This document shows positions 36,301 through 45,013 of a DNA stretch of 64,000 bases, piece after piece. Where the stretch lies: contig NZ_JAJKFQ010000005.1 in assembly GCF_020966635.1 (NCBI RefSeq), positions 1,452,481 to 1,516,480 on the forward strand. The letters run 5' to 3'. Source of the DNA: Stieleria sp. JC731 (GTDB taxonomy: Bacteria; Planctomycetota; Planctomycetia; Pirellulales; Pirellulaceae). How positions within the stretch are numbered: position 1 is the stretch's first letter; each line of letters starts with the position of its first letter. The notes under the pieces are model-generated. The model was not told the origin of the DNA. It searched no databases and saw nothing but the letters and a program-made list of their open reading frames with translations. A program made the translations under genes and the position numbers.

Positions 36301-39300
36301 ATCGGTGGTTCCAACGAAGACCAAGTTGAAATCTACGGCACGGACCATTCGGATACTCTTACCGTTGACGCCATCGCTGATACACCGGGCACGTTTCGAG
36401 TGACGAGCTCTCTAGCGAATTTCCAATTCAGCTTGCCAACCAACGCACTCGAACGTGATATTGAAACGATTCGAATTAGCGGACTTGGTGGCGATGACAA
36501 CATCAGAGTCAACGGAACGCTAAATGTTGGCGCGGTGGTCATCGACGGTGGAGAAGGCGATGACACGATCGAGGGCTCGGACGCGAAAGACATCATCTAC
36601 GGTGGAGGCGGTGCGGATTACCTGTTCGGGCGCGAAGGTGACGATGTCATTTATGGTGGCGAAGGTGATGATCAAATCTTCGGTGGAAGTGGTGACGACG
36701 CAATCTATGGTGACGGTGGGAACGACACAATCGATGGTGGTATTGGGTTCGATGTGATCTACGGTGGCACGGACGACGACACCGTGTATGCAGGTACCGG
36801 ACTTGACGGTGGTCTGATCGACGGAGAGTCCGGTGACGATCGACTGTTCGGAAGTGAAGGCATCGACCATATCTATGGTGGCGATGGAAACGACATTATC
36901 TTTGGCGCGAGTCACAACGATGAGCTTTACGGTGGCGAAGGTGATGATCAAATCTCCGGTGGCAACGGCTTCGACAATCTCTTTGGAGAAGCTGGCAATG
37001 ACACTCTCTTTTCGGTGATCGATCCGGACACGGCCACAACCAGTTTATCGGTGGAAAGCGTCGATGAATTGCTGGGTGTCGTGGCAAACACGCCCGATGT
37101 TGCTTCTAACGTAAGTGCTTTCCGTGAGCTGATGCTTTACTTCACGGAAGACGCAGGTAATGGGAGCACTTACATTCAGCAGAATGGTCAGTTCGTTAGC
37201 TTGCTGGAAGGTCTTCGACCACTCGTGAGTCCCCTAGAGCAATCCGCCATCGATTCCATGCTAGGGGAACTCAGTTCAATGGATTCAATTATCGATCGCC
37301 TCCTAGGTGGTGATGGCGATGACAATCTGGTTGGATCAAGAAATGGGGACGCACTTATCGGTGGCGACGGCGATAACGTCATCGATGGACGCGGTGGATA
37401 CGACTCGGGCGATACGGGATCCGGTGCGATTGAGTTCGGCGGTAGGGGAAACCAAGCTGCACTTCGAGTCTTCCAAGAACACGGTGTGCTAACTATCCAA
37501 GGGACGGAACAAGCGGACAGCTTCACGGTCTCACAATCCTCCTTCGACGGCTCAGTGACCATCGTGCAGGGTGGTAGTACCTATGTGTTCAATGCAGTGG
37601 AAGGTGTGAGCCTGCGAGAGATTGTCGTTCAAGGATTAGGTGGAAATGATCGAATTCAGGCTCAGGGTTATTTCGACGTGCAACTTAGAATTGAAGGTGG
37701 TGACGGACGTGACCTCCTTTGGGGAAGCTTGTCCGATGATATCATCGACGGCGGTGCCGGAAGTGATCTGATCCTCGGTGGTGACGGCAATGACGAGTTG
37801 TATGGCGGGCTTGGCGACGACTCAATTCAAGGAGGAGCCGGCAATGACACACTGATTGGAGGTGAAGGGAAAGACAGCCTCAAGGCCGATGACGGCAATG
37901 ATGAACTGTTCGCACTCGATGCTTCCGTTGATTGGATTTCCAAGTTAGTCGTTCAACCCGATCCGGATGCAACTGCGGGATTATCGCTAGCGATTGCACC
38001 GAATTACACGCTCGACGTCGTCGGTGGTTCGACTACCCTTGGCGATGAAGTGATTGAAAACGAGATCATTGATGGAGGTGCCGGCAACGACCGCCTTTTG
38101 GGGACCAATAATCGAGACAATTTGATCGGTGGTGACGGAGACGACGTCATCCTTCACACGCTTGGAGACGACAGCGTCTTTGGAGGGCTAGGGAGTGACC
38201 GCTATGAGTATCCATTCAGCGATGCTTCGGAAGCAATCCACTTGGCCCTCCAACCCGACGGTCGAATTGCCGTGCAGTGGCAAAATCTTGACTCGGGCGA
38301 TCCAACCGTTCGGCAAGTGATTTTGCCAGACGTGAATGAAATCGAAGTCTTGGGTGTTGAGGCGGCAGGCGGCGACGATCAGTTCTCGCTCGATTTTGGC
38401 GTCAATGCAGTGATCGACATTCATCTCGATGGTGGAAACGGCAATGACTTCTTTGAGATAGGAAGCGCACCAACGAACATTTATGTACTGGGTGGTGAAG
38501 GTCAGGACCACGCGGAAATTAGCACGAGCGAAAACTCACCGAGCTTGATCGCGAATGTCAATGTGGTGTCTGGGGAAGCGACCTATACGCTCAACGGACT
38601 CGAATCGTTGGACCTCACTGGTGATGCCAATGCCAACTATTTTGAACTGAATAGCTTTGTGGTTGCAGTGAATTTGTTCGGTCTTGCCGGCGACGATAGG
38701 TTTGTTTTGAGCGGCACCGGCCAAGGTTCAATTGATGGAGGACAGGGATTCGATACGGTCGCGGCTCACGGACATGACTTCAATGTGAGTGACATCTTCC
38801 TGAAAGTCACTGGCGAAAACTCTCAATCACTGATTGACTTTGATTTAACCGGCCATGAAACAACTGAGATCTATGCGAACGATCTTGCAAACATGATCGC
38901 TGCTTTCGTTGCAACTCTACCGCTTTTTATTGACGCAGGCGGCGGGGACGATGTCATCTTTGGTGGTCACGGTGACGACACGATTCTGGCGGGTGACGGC
39001 AATGATTTTGTTGCGAGCTATGCAGGCGCTGACGTGATCGACGGCGGCAATGGAAATGATTCCATCTATGGTGGAATAGGCAACGACTTACTGCTCGGTC
39101 AGGGAGGCGAGGATGAGATCTATGGCGACGATGGCCTCGATACCGTTTATGGAGGTGATGGCGACGACACGATCTACGGCGATGAAGGCAATGATGCGCT
39201 GTACGGCGACGGCGGAAACGACTCTATCTACGGTGGACTTGGCGACGACCTACTGATGGGTCACGATGGCAACGACATCCTTAAAAGTGGAGGAGGGAAT

Positions 39301-39579
39301 GACTACATCTTCGGTGGCGACGGTGATGACTTGCTGTATGGCGGAGATGGCAATGACAATCTCGACGGTGAATCAGGTGTCGACTACCTCTACGGTGAAA
39401 ATGGCGACGACATCCTCCAAGGCGGTCAAGACGGCGAGCGCGACTATCTTGTAGGAGGGGATGGATACGACCAAGGCTGGCAGTATTTCTATCGCTATGG
39501 ATTCCTCAAGCTGAAGAAACGCTGGCAAGAATCACTCTCCGAAATCGAGGAGCAACATAACATCAACTATAACTGGTAG
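33349..39579 (+). CDS. Giant RTX-like calcium-binding surface protein (2076 aa)
   Basis: The N-terminus is basic with the planctomycete-typical motif LERLERRELLAADLG (residues ~27-41) seen at the start of very large exported proteins. Residues ~45-840 form a non-repetitive beta-rich region. From ~844 to ~2035 there are many G-G-x-G-x-D-x-h-x nonapeptide repeats (e.g. YGGEGDDQI, LIGGDGDDVI) in several blocks separated by all-beta spacer domains; such repeats fold into calcium-loaded parallel beta-rolls. The C-terminus ends in a basic-aromatic YRYGFLKLKKRW stretch. It is likely a secreted or surface adhesin or matrix protein. Type I secretion genes are not nearby. It is the only intact large cargo gene of the island. 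Confidence 0.88.
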   Translation: MSRRRLFASASKRNRLRKATVHKVTLERLERRELLAADLGVIDEGLQSGFLAGVQAEVNRDILSVPAPFVGTALAENITDGTTSNQFLTGFQNKLYSLDIASGATIAEVKTQLATTLEIDESAIVVTGDDDDSEIRFDVTLTGAISQAGAVGLELVGADPELELLLGTDGQVNLNLAMSYELAFVISEDANGVSSFSLDTSSTDELTIDYTARIREDFDSGKGRIGVFVADFSESQHKVSEYSGSYTLNVEQATSGAPEVSGLLIGSGGAYLDIEASFFPNIDLPTDLINLGVTAEGSVEYNTLINFSGGEVSSAGNEITVGLGDVAIDVGKIYSDFVDPLVRRLQDNLKPLQPIVDFVLEPIPVISDVMEMAGRGPINALGLAGIGPNDPAAIAVRVVDAILNYQGLAGLNSENIQSLFDLEYEKIDYDPDEIKDRKSEVQKNIDDLRTGKLVPKLDDVLQTPEGQAEFEREMSWGAEFEGAFELPFLSDIDILAGYLMGDTSGELMTFGVTGAFEIGGSVSVPIAPLLNLVQLNAGLTVGLGFDLHAGYDAYGIAQLTEVADFSSEEALQQSLEDNTLLLVNGFYMDDQNELANNVGVGENSDSDAPEASLTVRVTGGVSGGVDLGVASATIGGALFLEGTLELDLNDLPDSDVSVVNWPDTLSPLWTPEYLDSPEQWNYDGRIRVPELVTIVEENPLAVTNINGSLAAGLEASIQIKTLFVTLVDMSWELFRITLVDGTLFEADDAELLLNANQSQLGEVVDGQLRLFVGPDAVRRTDAAPTVEDERITIRSLGASRDGGETTLVVLETPQGDKHSRIFKGVTSIVGNTGSGNDFVNVVSGVTSDVTLYGGEGDDQFVVDSTGVATLYGDAGSDTLVGGRGNDYLIGGSGDDYIEGRSGDDSLYGNEDNDTIYGGAGNDLLEGGDGNDDLDGGFDDDSLFGNEGADTLRGAEGSDLLDGGAGDDTIRFWFVLNDAFSTDTLIGGSNEDQVEIYGTDHSDTLTVDAIADTPGTFRVTSSLANFQFSLPTNALERDIETIRISGLGGDDNIRVNGTLNVGAVVIDGGEGDDTIEGSDAKDIIYGGGGADYLFGREGDDVIYGGEGDDQIFGGSGDDAIYGDGGNDTIDGGIGFDVIYGGTDDDTVYAGTGLDGGLIDGESGDDRLFGSEGIDHIYGGDGNDIIFGASHNDELYGGEGDDQISGGNGFDNLFGEAGNDTLFSVIDPDTATTSLSVESVDELLGVVANTPDVASNVSAFRELMLYFTEDAGNGSTYIQQNGQFVSLLEGLRPLVSPLEQSAIDSMLGELSSMDSIIDRLLGGDGDDNLVGSRNGDALIGGDGDNVIDGRGGYDSGDTGSGAIEFGGRGNQAALRVFQEHGVLTIQGTEQADSFTVSQSSFDGSVTIVQGGSTYVFNAVEGVSLREIVVQGLGGNDRIQAQGYFDVQLRIEGGDGRDLLWGSLSDDIIDGGAGSDLILGGDGNDELYGGLGDDSIQGGAGNDTLIGGEGKDSLKADDGNDELFALDASVDWISKLVVQPDPDATAGLSLAIAPNYTLDVVGGSTTLGDEVIENEIIDGGAGNDRLLGTNNRDNLIGGDGDDVILHTLGDDSVFGGLGSDRYEYPFSDASEAIHLALQPDGRIAVQWQNLDSGDPTVRQVILPDVNEIEVLGVEAAGGDDQFSLDFGVNAVIDIHLDGGNGNDFFEIGSAPTNIYVLGGEGQDHAEISTSENSPSLIANVNVVSGEATYTLNGLESLDLTGDANANYFELNSFVVAVNLFGLAGDDRFVLSGTGQGSIDGGQGFDTVAAHGHDFNVSDIFLKVTGENSQSLIDFDLTGHETTEIYANDLANMIAAFVATLPLFIDAGGGDDVIFGGHGDDTILAGDGNDFVASYAGADVIDGGNGNDSIYGGIGNDLLLGQGGEDEIYGDDGLDTVYGGDGDDTIYGDEGNDALYGDGGNDSIYGGLGDDLLMGHDGNDILKSGGGNDYIFGGDGDDLLYGGDGNDNLDGESGVDYLYGENGDDILQGGQDGERDYLVGGDGYDQGWQYFYRYGFLKLKKRWQESLSEIEEQHNINYNW

Positions 39580-39821
39580 TTTTTGGGTGAGATTCAGCAC
39601 TTAACGAACGATGTTTCTCGCAGGCTGCCATATCAACGGCACTTTGACAATTACTGGTTCCGAAGATGCAGTCTTGAATGCAAATGCCAACGCATTCAAC
39701 CACCCCAAAGCAGTTCGAATCTACCGTTCACAATCGCCTCGCAATCTCGAGAGCAGACCGGCCTAACAAACCGTCGGCACTCTCGTTTTGTGCCTCGGAG
39801 AACCAGTGCCAACATTTGTAG

Positions 39822-40539
39822 CCATTCTCTTCGGCGGCAAACCAGCCGCTGACACTCAAGCTCCACAAGGCTGACTACCAGCGGGCCTATTGCCACACCG
39901 ATCTTGAGGTTGTCGCGATCATCAACCACTGTCGGGCAACGCCGACACTGATTTGGCTTCACAATGTCATCGTCGCGCTTGCCTGCACGGGATTGCGGAT
40001 CAGTGAACTGGCTTCGCGCAAATGGTCGGACATTCGCATTGATAAACGGCGTCTGACAATTTCTGACAAGAGCGAGTTCACGGGGCCGGCATCCGACAGG
40101 CGTGAAACCAAAAACAGTCGTAGTCGGCACATTCCGATTCACAACGGCCTGCTCGCAGTCTTTGATTCATTGGATCAAAATGGTCCGTATGTTTTCAGAG
40201 GGCCGCGCGGAGGCCGGTTAAAGCCCGAAGCGATTCGGAACATTTTGGTTAGCGAGGTGATCACTCCACGGTCCGACCAATTTCCGAAAACGGTCTCCGG
40301 CCAAAAGAGTTTTTGAAGACGGGCGTCTGCATAGTCTTCGGCACTACTTCTGCAGCCGGTGTGCGAACGAACGGGTTCCCGAGCGAATGGTGATGGAATG
40401 GCTTGGACATTCCGATAGCGAAATGGTAAGACACTACTACCACCTCAGCGACGACGAATCGTGTCGCAAGATGGATCAGTTGAACCTGCTCGGAGGCGAC
40501 GGCGGGCCTTCCGGCGTTGAAGACGAGCAGACTTTGTAA
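39822..40539 (+). pseudogene. Tyrosine recombinase (phage-type integrase) remnant, frameshifted
   Basis: One frame gives KLHKADYQRAY...LIWLHNVIVALACTGLRISELASRKWSDI with the first catalytic Arg (TGLR), through SRSRHIPIH to a stop at 40314-40316. The neighbouring frame then continues DGRLHSLRHYFC...MVMEWLGHSDSEMVRHYYHLSDDES with H-x-L-R-H, the L-G-H-S His and the nucleophile Tyr, ending TAA 40537-40539. A +1 frameshift near 40290-40318 breaks the gene, and the core-binding N-terminus is missing. It sits 135 bp from tRNA-Ser, as expected for the enzyme that inserted the island. Confidence 0.85.
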
Positions 40540-40621
40540 CCCGACTTAACGTTTTGGTTCAGGCATCGCTGTCGATGATCCTACCCAGCGTGGAGTACGG
40601 ATTTTGGCACACACGAGTGTG

Positions 40622-40663
40622 CCAAAGAAAAACACCTCGAAAACACAATGGTTTTCGAGGTGT
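40622..40663 (-). terminator. Intrinsic terminator of tRNA-Ser
   Basis: ACACCTCGAAAAC (40632-40644) and GTTTTCGAGGTGT (40651-40663) form a perfect 13 bp stem with a 6 nt loop. On the minus strand it is followed by TTTTTCTTT, 12 bp beyond the tRNA 3' end. Confidence 0.85.
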
Positions 40664-40672
40664 CATGACAAG

Positions 40673-40691
40673 AGCGGAGGACATGGGACTC
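40673..40691 (+). other. Proximal attachment site (att) overlapping the tRNA-Ser 3' end
   Basis: AGCGGAGGACATG-G-GACTC is the plus-strand reading of the tRNA-Ser acceptor stem and T-arm end. The same core recurs at 31820-31838. The tRNA is left intact, as usual when islands restore the 3' end of the target. Confidence 0.7.
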
Positions 40692-40756
40692 GAACCCACA
40701 ACCCCAATGGGGCAACTGATTTCGAATCAGTCCGCTGGCCAATTCGCTTATCCTCC
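40675..40756 (-). tRNA. tRNA-Ser (anticodon CGA)
   Basis: Read on the minus strand: acceptor GGAGGAU pairs with GUCCUCC plus discriminator G. The anticodon stem ACUGA/UCAGU closes the loop UUCGAAA, giving anticodon CGA. A long variable arm (GCCCCAUUGGGGU) marks a class II tRNA, and the T-arm has GGGUUCGAGUCCC. CCA is not encoded. It reads UCG codons. It lies 101 bp downstream of zwf on the same strand. Confidence 0.93.
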
Positions 40757-40857
40757 TGGTCGAAGACGCCCTTGTTGGCGGCCTTCATTTATGGGAAGCA
40801 TAACCGCGAAGACGGGTTCGCGGCAAGTGCCGCTTTGCACTTTCCTGCGACCCCGCT

Positions 40858-42312
40858 CTAGTGACTGAGGACGGGGCAAACGTCGAACCATTCTCGGTTT
40901 TGGTCTCCCATCCAATCGTTCGATTCGTTGGGACCCCATTGACCGGTTTCGTACTTGTGAAGCTCCGGGGCAGCCGGGCTTCGCCAAGCGGCCATGATCG
41001 GATCGACAATGCCCCAAGCCAGTTCGACTTCGTCGCTTCGAGCGAACAAGCTGGCATCGCCGAGCAAGGCATCAAGCAGCAGGCGTTGATACGCATCCGG
41101 CATGCCGCCGCTGCTGGCCGCGTTGAAATCGAAGTCCAGCGTGCTGGTTCGCGTTTTCATTTCGCTCTCTGGCACTTTTGACTCGAAGTGCAGCTGAATT
41201 CCCTCGGCCGGTTGCACTTGGATTACAAGTCGGTTGCCGACCGGTGACCGAGTTTTCTGCCCAAACAGAATATGCGGCACCTCGCGGAATTGGATCACGA
41301 TCTGAGTCGTACGGCAGGACATGCCCTTGCCGCTACGCAGATAGAACGGCACGCCTTTCCAACGCCAGTTGTCACAGTAGAGCTTTAGGACCGCATAGGT
41401 TTCCGTTTGGCTGTTCGGCGGAACACCTTCCTCTTTGAGGTAGCCGTCGTATTGGCCACGAACTGTGTTGGCAGCAAAGTCACCGCCAATCATTTTACGG
41501 ACGCTGTGCAGTACCTTGACCTTTTCATCACGAACCAAGTTGGAATCGTATTTAGCAGGCGGTTCCATCGCCGTGATCATCATCAGCTGCAAGATATGGT
41601 TTTGGAACATGTCTCGCAAAATGCCAGCGTTATCGTAGTACCCTGCACGGCGACCGACGACCACTTCTTCTGCACAAGTGATTTGTACGTGGTCCACGTA
41701 ATTGCGATTCCAGATCGGTTCGAAGATCGAATTGGCAAATCGCAGTGCGAAGACGTTTTGAACCGTTTCCTTTCCGAGGTAGTGGTCAATTCGGTAGATC
41801 TGATCTTCGCGGAAGACCTTGTGGATCTGCGCGTTGAGGTACTTCGCCGAAGCGAGGTCGGTACCAAATGGCTTTTCGATGATGACACGTCGGAAGCCTT
41901 CGCTGTCGTCTGCCAAGCCTGCGGCGCCGAGTTGCTGAATCGCTTCGAGGTACAGCTGCGGCATCGTCGACAGGTAATAGATCCGACCGACCGGTTCACC
42001 TTCTTCGATCGCATTCAGAAAGTCAGCAAGCTTGCCGAAGTCCTCGGCCTCTTTGATGTCGCCCGCGTGATAGTAAACCTGGTCGCTGAACTGTTCCCAG
42101 CTTTCGGCGTCGAATAGATCTTTGGCGAATTTTTCGGCTGCCGTACGAAGCGAATTTCGGAAGTCGACGTGTTCGAATTGTGAACGCGAGACACCCACGA
42201 TCCGCAGAGTCTCATCAAGCTTTCCTTTGCGGAACAAGCTGTACAGCGCTGGAATCAATTTGCGGCTGGTCAAGTCGCCTGAAGCACCGAAAATTACGAT
42301 CGTGTGAGCCAT
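40858..42312 (-). CDS. zwf: Glucose-6-phosphate 1-dehydrogenase
   Basis: The protein is 484 aa, normal length. The N-terminal NADP site is FGASGDLTSRKLIPALYSL. The catalytic motif RIDHYLGKETVQN includes the active-site His and Lys. Further conserved blocks are EKPFGTDLASA, GYYDNAGILRDMFQNHILQLM and LRSGKGM. It oxidises glucose-6-phosphate to 6-phosphogluconolactone, the entry to the oxidative pentose phosphate pathway, making NADPH. It is a single gene: upstream 42313-42647 is non-coding with only a short AAGACGTCTT palindrome, and tRNA-Ser lies downstream. Confidence 0.97.
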   Translation of the reverse strand: MAHTIVIFGASGDLTSRKLIPALYSLFRKGKLDETLRIVGVSRSQFEHVDFRNSLRTAAEKFAKDLFDAESWEQFSDQVYYHAGDIKEAEDFGKLADFLNAIEEGEPVGRIYYLSTMPQLYLEAIQQLGAAGLADDSEGFRRVIIEKPFGTDLASAKYLNAQIHKVFREDQIYRIDHYLGKETVQNVFALRFANSIFEPIWNRNYVDHVQITCAEEVVVGRRAGYYDNAGILRDMFQNHILQLMMITAMEPPAKYDSNLVRDEKVKVLHSVRKMIGGDFAANTVRGQYDGYLKEEGVPPNSQTETYAVLKLYCDNWRWKGVPFYLRSGKGMSCRTTQIVIQFREVPHILFGQKTRSPVGNRLVIQVQPAEGIQLHFESKVPESEMKTRTSTLDFDFNAASSGGMPDAYQRLLLDALLGDASLFARSDEVELAWGIVDPIMAAWRSPAAPELHKYETGQWGPNESNDWMGDQNREWFDVCPVLSH

Positions 42313-42647
42313 CGTTGATGTTTTTTAGAAAGACAAAGGTAGTTCATCGGACCGTCTGGTGCCGCTGCCAGACACGGATTAGTTGAGCGTAGCCTTTAAG
42401 AAGACGTCTTGCCAGGGGACGGGGGTGATCCGTCCAGGCCCGAGGGAGAACCTGCAATCGCTCGCCGGGACGATGGGCAAATTGATTGCCAGAGGCCCAT
42501 TAGGAGAAATACAGGCCCGCCCAAATGCAATCCGCGAGGACTGGGTTGTCGCTCACCCAGGAAAGATGGGCAGAACGAGAGTGTTGCGATCGGCCTGCCG
42601 CCGTATTGATGGGCATTGAAGCTCGGCGACAGGCGTTGAATTCCAGA
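42313..42647. other. Intergenic region between zwf and exbD; nothing recognised
   Basis: There are 335 bp between two minus-strand genes. It presumably holds the zwf promoter and the end of the exbB-exbD-exbD transcript. Apart from AAGACGTCTT at 42401-42410 I see no gene, repeat or clear terminator. Confidence 0.5.
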
Positions 42648-43133
42648 TTAACCGCGGCGGGGTTTGGCGAACTTGATCCTTTCGATCAACTTGATCACTT
42701 GTCCTGTGCCCTCATCGCGGTAGCCACTGACCGCGGTGATGGCCTGGATCACGTGTGCATAACGCAGGTTGTAATCGGTATCGATCTCGATCTCTGGACC
42801 ATTTTCGCCTTCGACCGGTTCATCCGTTCCGACCAACGAAACGATGTTTGCACGCAGCTTATCGAAATCGGTTCCGAGATTGATTTCGTTCAGCTCGATC
42901 GCGGCCAAGGCACCTTTGCCATCTGCACGAAGACGCAGCTTGTATGGCAGGTCAAGGTCGGTGGAACTGGACTGTCCTTCGCCAGCGAGTGGCATTCGGA
43001 CGGAAAAGTCACCTTCCATCTCGACGATCTTGAACGTCATCACAAAGAACACGAGCAGCAGAAAGACGATGTCAATCATGCTGGTCATGTTCAGTTCATT
43101 TTTTTCCTGTTCGACATCGCGACGAATTCTCAT
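42648..43133 (-). CDS. exbD: ExbD/TolR family biopolymer transport protein (second copy)
   Basis: The protein is 161 aa. A short cytosolic N-terminus ends in the conserved ELNMTSMIDIVFLLLVFFVMTFKI membrane helix with the proton-path Asp, then a periplasmic domain with LRADGKGALAAIELN. It works with ExbB/TolQ to couple proton flow to TonB-like energy transfer at the outer membrane. Its ATG overlaps the stop of the preceding exbD (ATGA), so the two are translationally coupled. Confidence 0.92.
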   Translation of the reverse strand: MRIRRDVEQEKNELNMTSMIDIVFLLLVFFVMTFKIVEMEGDFSVRMPLAGEGQSSSTDLDLPYKLRLRADGKGALAAIELNEINLGTDFDKLRANIVSLVGTDEPVEGENGPEIEIDTDYNLRYAHVIQAITAVSGYRDEGTGQVIKLIERIKFAKPRRG

Positions 43134-43570
43134 CAGGAACGATCCTCCTTCGCACGCAATGCGAATTGCTCAAGCTGTTCGTCTTGAGCGACTTTGATGA
43201 TTTCCTGGATCTGTCCGGCCGCGGTGTCTTGGTGACCCCGGATGATCACATTGGCATCCGCAGCCGTTTTGTTTTCGGCACGCAAGACAGCAAGTTCACG
43301 GCGTAACCCGCCACCGAGTGTTTCGGTGGTGTAGGTGTCGCCACCCAAGATGATTTCACCATCTTTGGCGACGTGCAAAATGATTGGGAACTCCAGCGGT
43401 TTCTCTGGAGGTTTCACCAAGGTGCTGTTTGGCAAAACGACACGTTCGTTCGCTTCGGTTTGCGAAAAGTTGATCAGTACCATGAAGAACGCGATCAACT
43501 GAAACGTCATGTCGATCATGGGTGTTAGGTCACCCTCAGCCAAGTCCACCTTTTTGGATTTGACTTTCAC
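43133..43570 (-). CDS. exbD: ExbD/TolR family biopolymer transport protein (first copy)
   Basis: The protein is 145 aa from GTG 43570. The membrane helix is LAEGDLTPMIDMTFQLIAFFMVLINF with the conserved Asp, followed by a periplasmic domain (EFPIILHVAKDGEIILGGDTYT). The helix differs from that of the second copy, so the module may work as a heteromer. GTGA overlap with exbB upstream and ATGA overlap with the next exbD indicate a tightly coupled operon. Confidence 0.92.
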   Translation of the reverse strand: MKVKSKKVDLAEGDLTPMIDMTFQLIAFFMVLINFSQTEANERVVLPNSTLVKPPEKPLEFPIILHVAKDGEIILGGDTYTTETLGGGLRRELAVLRAENKTAADANVIIRGHQDTAAGQIQEIIKVAQDEQLEQFALRAKEDRS

Positions 43571-44478
43571 TGTGCGTTGCCTCCGGGCTGAATGTCTTCA
43601 AACCGGCTCATGAGGTTTTCGCTTTGCACGCCGACTTCGAGTAGCAGTCGCGCGACGCGGTTGCGAAGAATGTTGTACGCCGCGATTGCGGGAATCGCGA
43701 TCGCAAGTCCGACCAACGTCGTGAACAACGCCGTCGAGATACCTTCGGCCAACTCGGATGGTTTTGGCGTCTGAGGGCTGGTCGCGATCACTCGGAACGA
43801 TGCGATCATCCCTTGAACCGTTCCGAACAGTCCGATCATCGGGCTGAGGTTTCCGATCAGTGCCATGTACGACAAGCGATGCTCTAGCTTCATGCTCTCT
43901 TCTTCGCCGACTTCTTGCATGCCTTCGATGGCTTTGTTGTAGCCGCGTGAAATTTTTGCCAAGCCGGCGGAGAGCACTTGGCCGAGGACCGATTCGTCGG
44001 TCCGTGCCATGTCGTAGGCTTCTTGGAATTGCTTGGCGTTTAGCTTTTCTTCGAACGCCTCCACTAATTCCTGTGGACAGAGCGTGTCTCGTCGGGCGGC
44101 TAGCATGTTCATGACGAACAGCGAAACCAATGTGACGGACAACAATAAGAAAACGATCATGTAGGTGTAGCCGAGCGACTGAAGCACCCAGCCAAGAAGC
44201 GAGTCACTATCGCCGCCACCACCACCGGCGCCTGCATTGTTGGCTCCGCCGCCATCTGCCGCATTCGCACCGGCACCAGCGTCACCTCCAGCATTTTCGT
44301 CCGCCGGGGCTTCCGCAGCGGGTTCTTCGCCAGGGCCAGCGATATCTCCGAATTCTTCCATCGCATCGTCTTGAGCAACGGCGGTCGAGGGGGCTGCCGC
44401 GCCGAGCACCGACAGACCTGCGAACAAAATCATCGCCAGCAATGGCAGTTTGAAACGATGGCCATGAACGTTGATCAT
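43567..44478 (-). CDS. exbB: MotA/TolQ/ExbB proton channel protein
   Basis: The protein is 303 aa from ATG 44478; residues of the longer frame before it look non-coding. A signal-type hydrophobic segment (LPLLAMILFAGLSVLGAAAPSTAVAQ) precedes an Ala/Gly/Glu-rich low-complexity linker. Then come three helices of the TolQ core, with LSYMALIGNLSPMIGLFGTVQGMIASF and STALFTTLVGLAIAIPAIAAYN as the conserved pore helices. It forms the stator channel with the two ExbD proteins downstream. The extra N-terminal leader plus linker is longer than in E. coli ExbB (~244 aa), as seen in many planctomycetes. Confidence 0.92.
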   Translation of the reverse strand: MINVHGHRFKLPLLAMILFAGLSVLGAAAPSTAVAQDDAMEEFGDIAGPGEEPAAEAPADENAGGDAGAGANAADGGGANNAGAGGGGGDSDSLLGWVLQSLGYTYMIVFLLLSVTLVSLFVMNMLAARRDTLCPQELVEAFEEKLNAKQFQEAYDMARTDESVLGQVLSAGLAKISRGYNKAIEGMQEVGEEESMKLEHRLSYMALIGNLSPMIGLFGTVQGMIASFRVIATSPQTPKPSELAEGISTALFTTLVGLAIAIPAIAAYNILRNRVARLLLEVGVQSENLMSRFEDIQPGGNAQ

Positions 44479-45013
44479 CAACGATGCTCCAAGAAAGATA
44501 AGGTGAATTGGCAAACGCGGAGGGAGCCCGGAGCGGGCAGAAGTGGCCGCAAAGTGGCGCGACCGGACTTCGATGCTGTTAGAACACAATAGTTTACCAG
44601 ACGTTCTCATTCACCTGGATACAACGTCCCGGGAAAACGCCAGCAAGCCCCATCAGTTTGACCTCAACGCCCCGATAATTCATGTCGATCCGCAGAATCA
44701 CTGCCCAGGTTAGCGGTGCGATATCGGATCGTTGGGGTTGCAGCGATTAAATGATGAAGGCGTCTTGATGCTCCCGCGGACTGCAAATGCAAACTACACG
44801 ACCTACTAGGGGCGTCCGGAAGCGACAACGTCACGCGATGTGCGTGACGAAGGCAGAATTGGTGGTGGTGTAAGGCTCGGCAAATCGATTGCAGCAGAGC
44901 ACACCAAAAGCTCTACGCCCCTTGGGAGAAGGGGACGTGACAATTCTTTATGACGCGAAGAGGAAACGCTCACCGCGACGGATGAGCGAGATTTGCTACA
45001 GATGTGTCGAATA
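44479..45013. other. Intergenic region between exbB and aceF; short hairpins only
   Basis: This non-coding stretch of 535 bp lies upstream of exbB and downstream of the aceF stop. A perfect 8 bp inverted repeat CGTCACGC/GCGTGACG (44829-44849) and CCCCTTGGGAGAAGGGG near 44919 could be transcript-end hairpins for the aceEF unit. No convincing ORF. Confidence 0.5.

Larger units (their letters stand above)
31820..40691. mobile_element. Genomic island integrated at the 3' end of tRNA-Ser
   Basis: The island is bounded by direct repeats of the tRNA-Ser 3' end (31820-31838 and 40673-40691). It extends from the tRNA's 3' side, as expected for tyrosine-recombinase islands. Contents: IS21 and IS630 remnants, a small reverse-strand gene, a 6.2 kb surface-protein gene, and a frameshifted tyrosine recombinase next to the tRNA. 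The dead integrase implies that the island is now fixed. Native order without it would be DUF2200 - terminator - tRNA-Ser - zwf. Confidence 0.72.

Noticed and set aside
35882..36951. Minus-strand His/Arg-rich and Val/Thr-rich ORFs over the giant protein
   Set aside because: They arise from the GGxGxD codon periodicity on the opposite strand.
36000..39450. Short-period direct repeats resembling a CRISPR or tandem DNA array
   Set aside because: The period is the 27 bp of RTX nonapeptide codons and lies within one long open frame; there are no unique spacers.
41407..42117. 236-aa ORF opposite zwf
   Set aside because: It is a complementary-strand shadow of glucose-6-phosphate dehydrogenase, with no family features.
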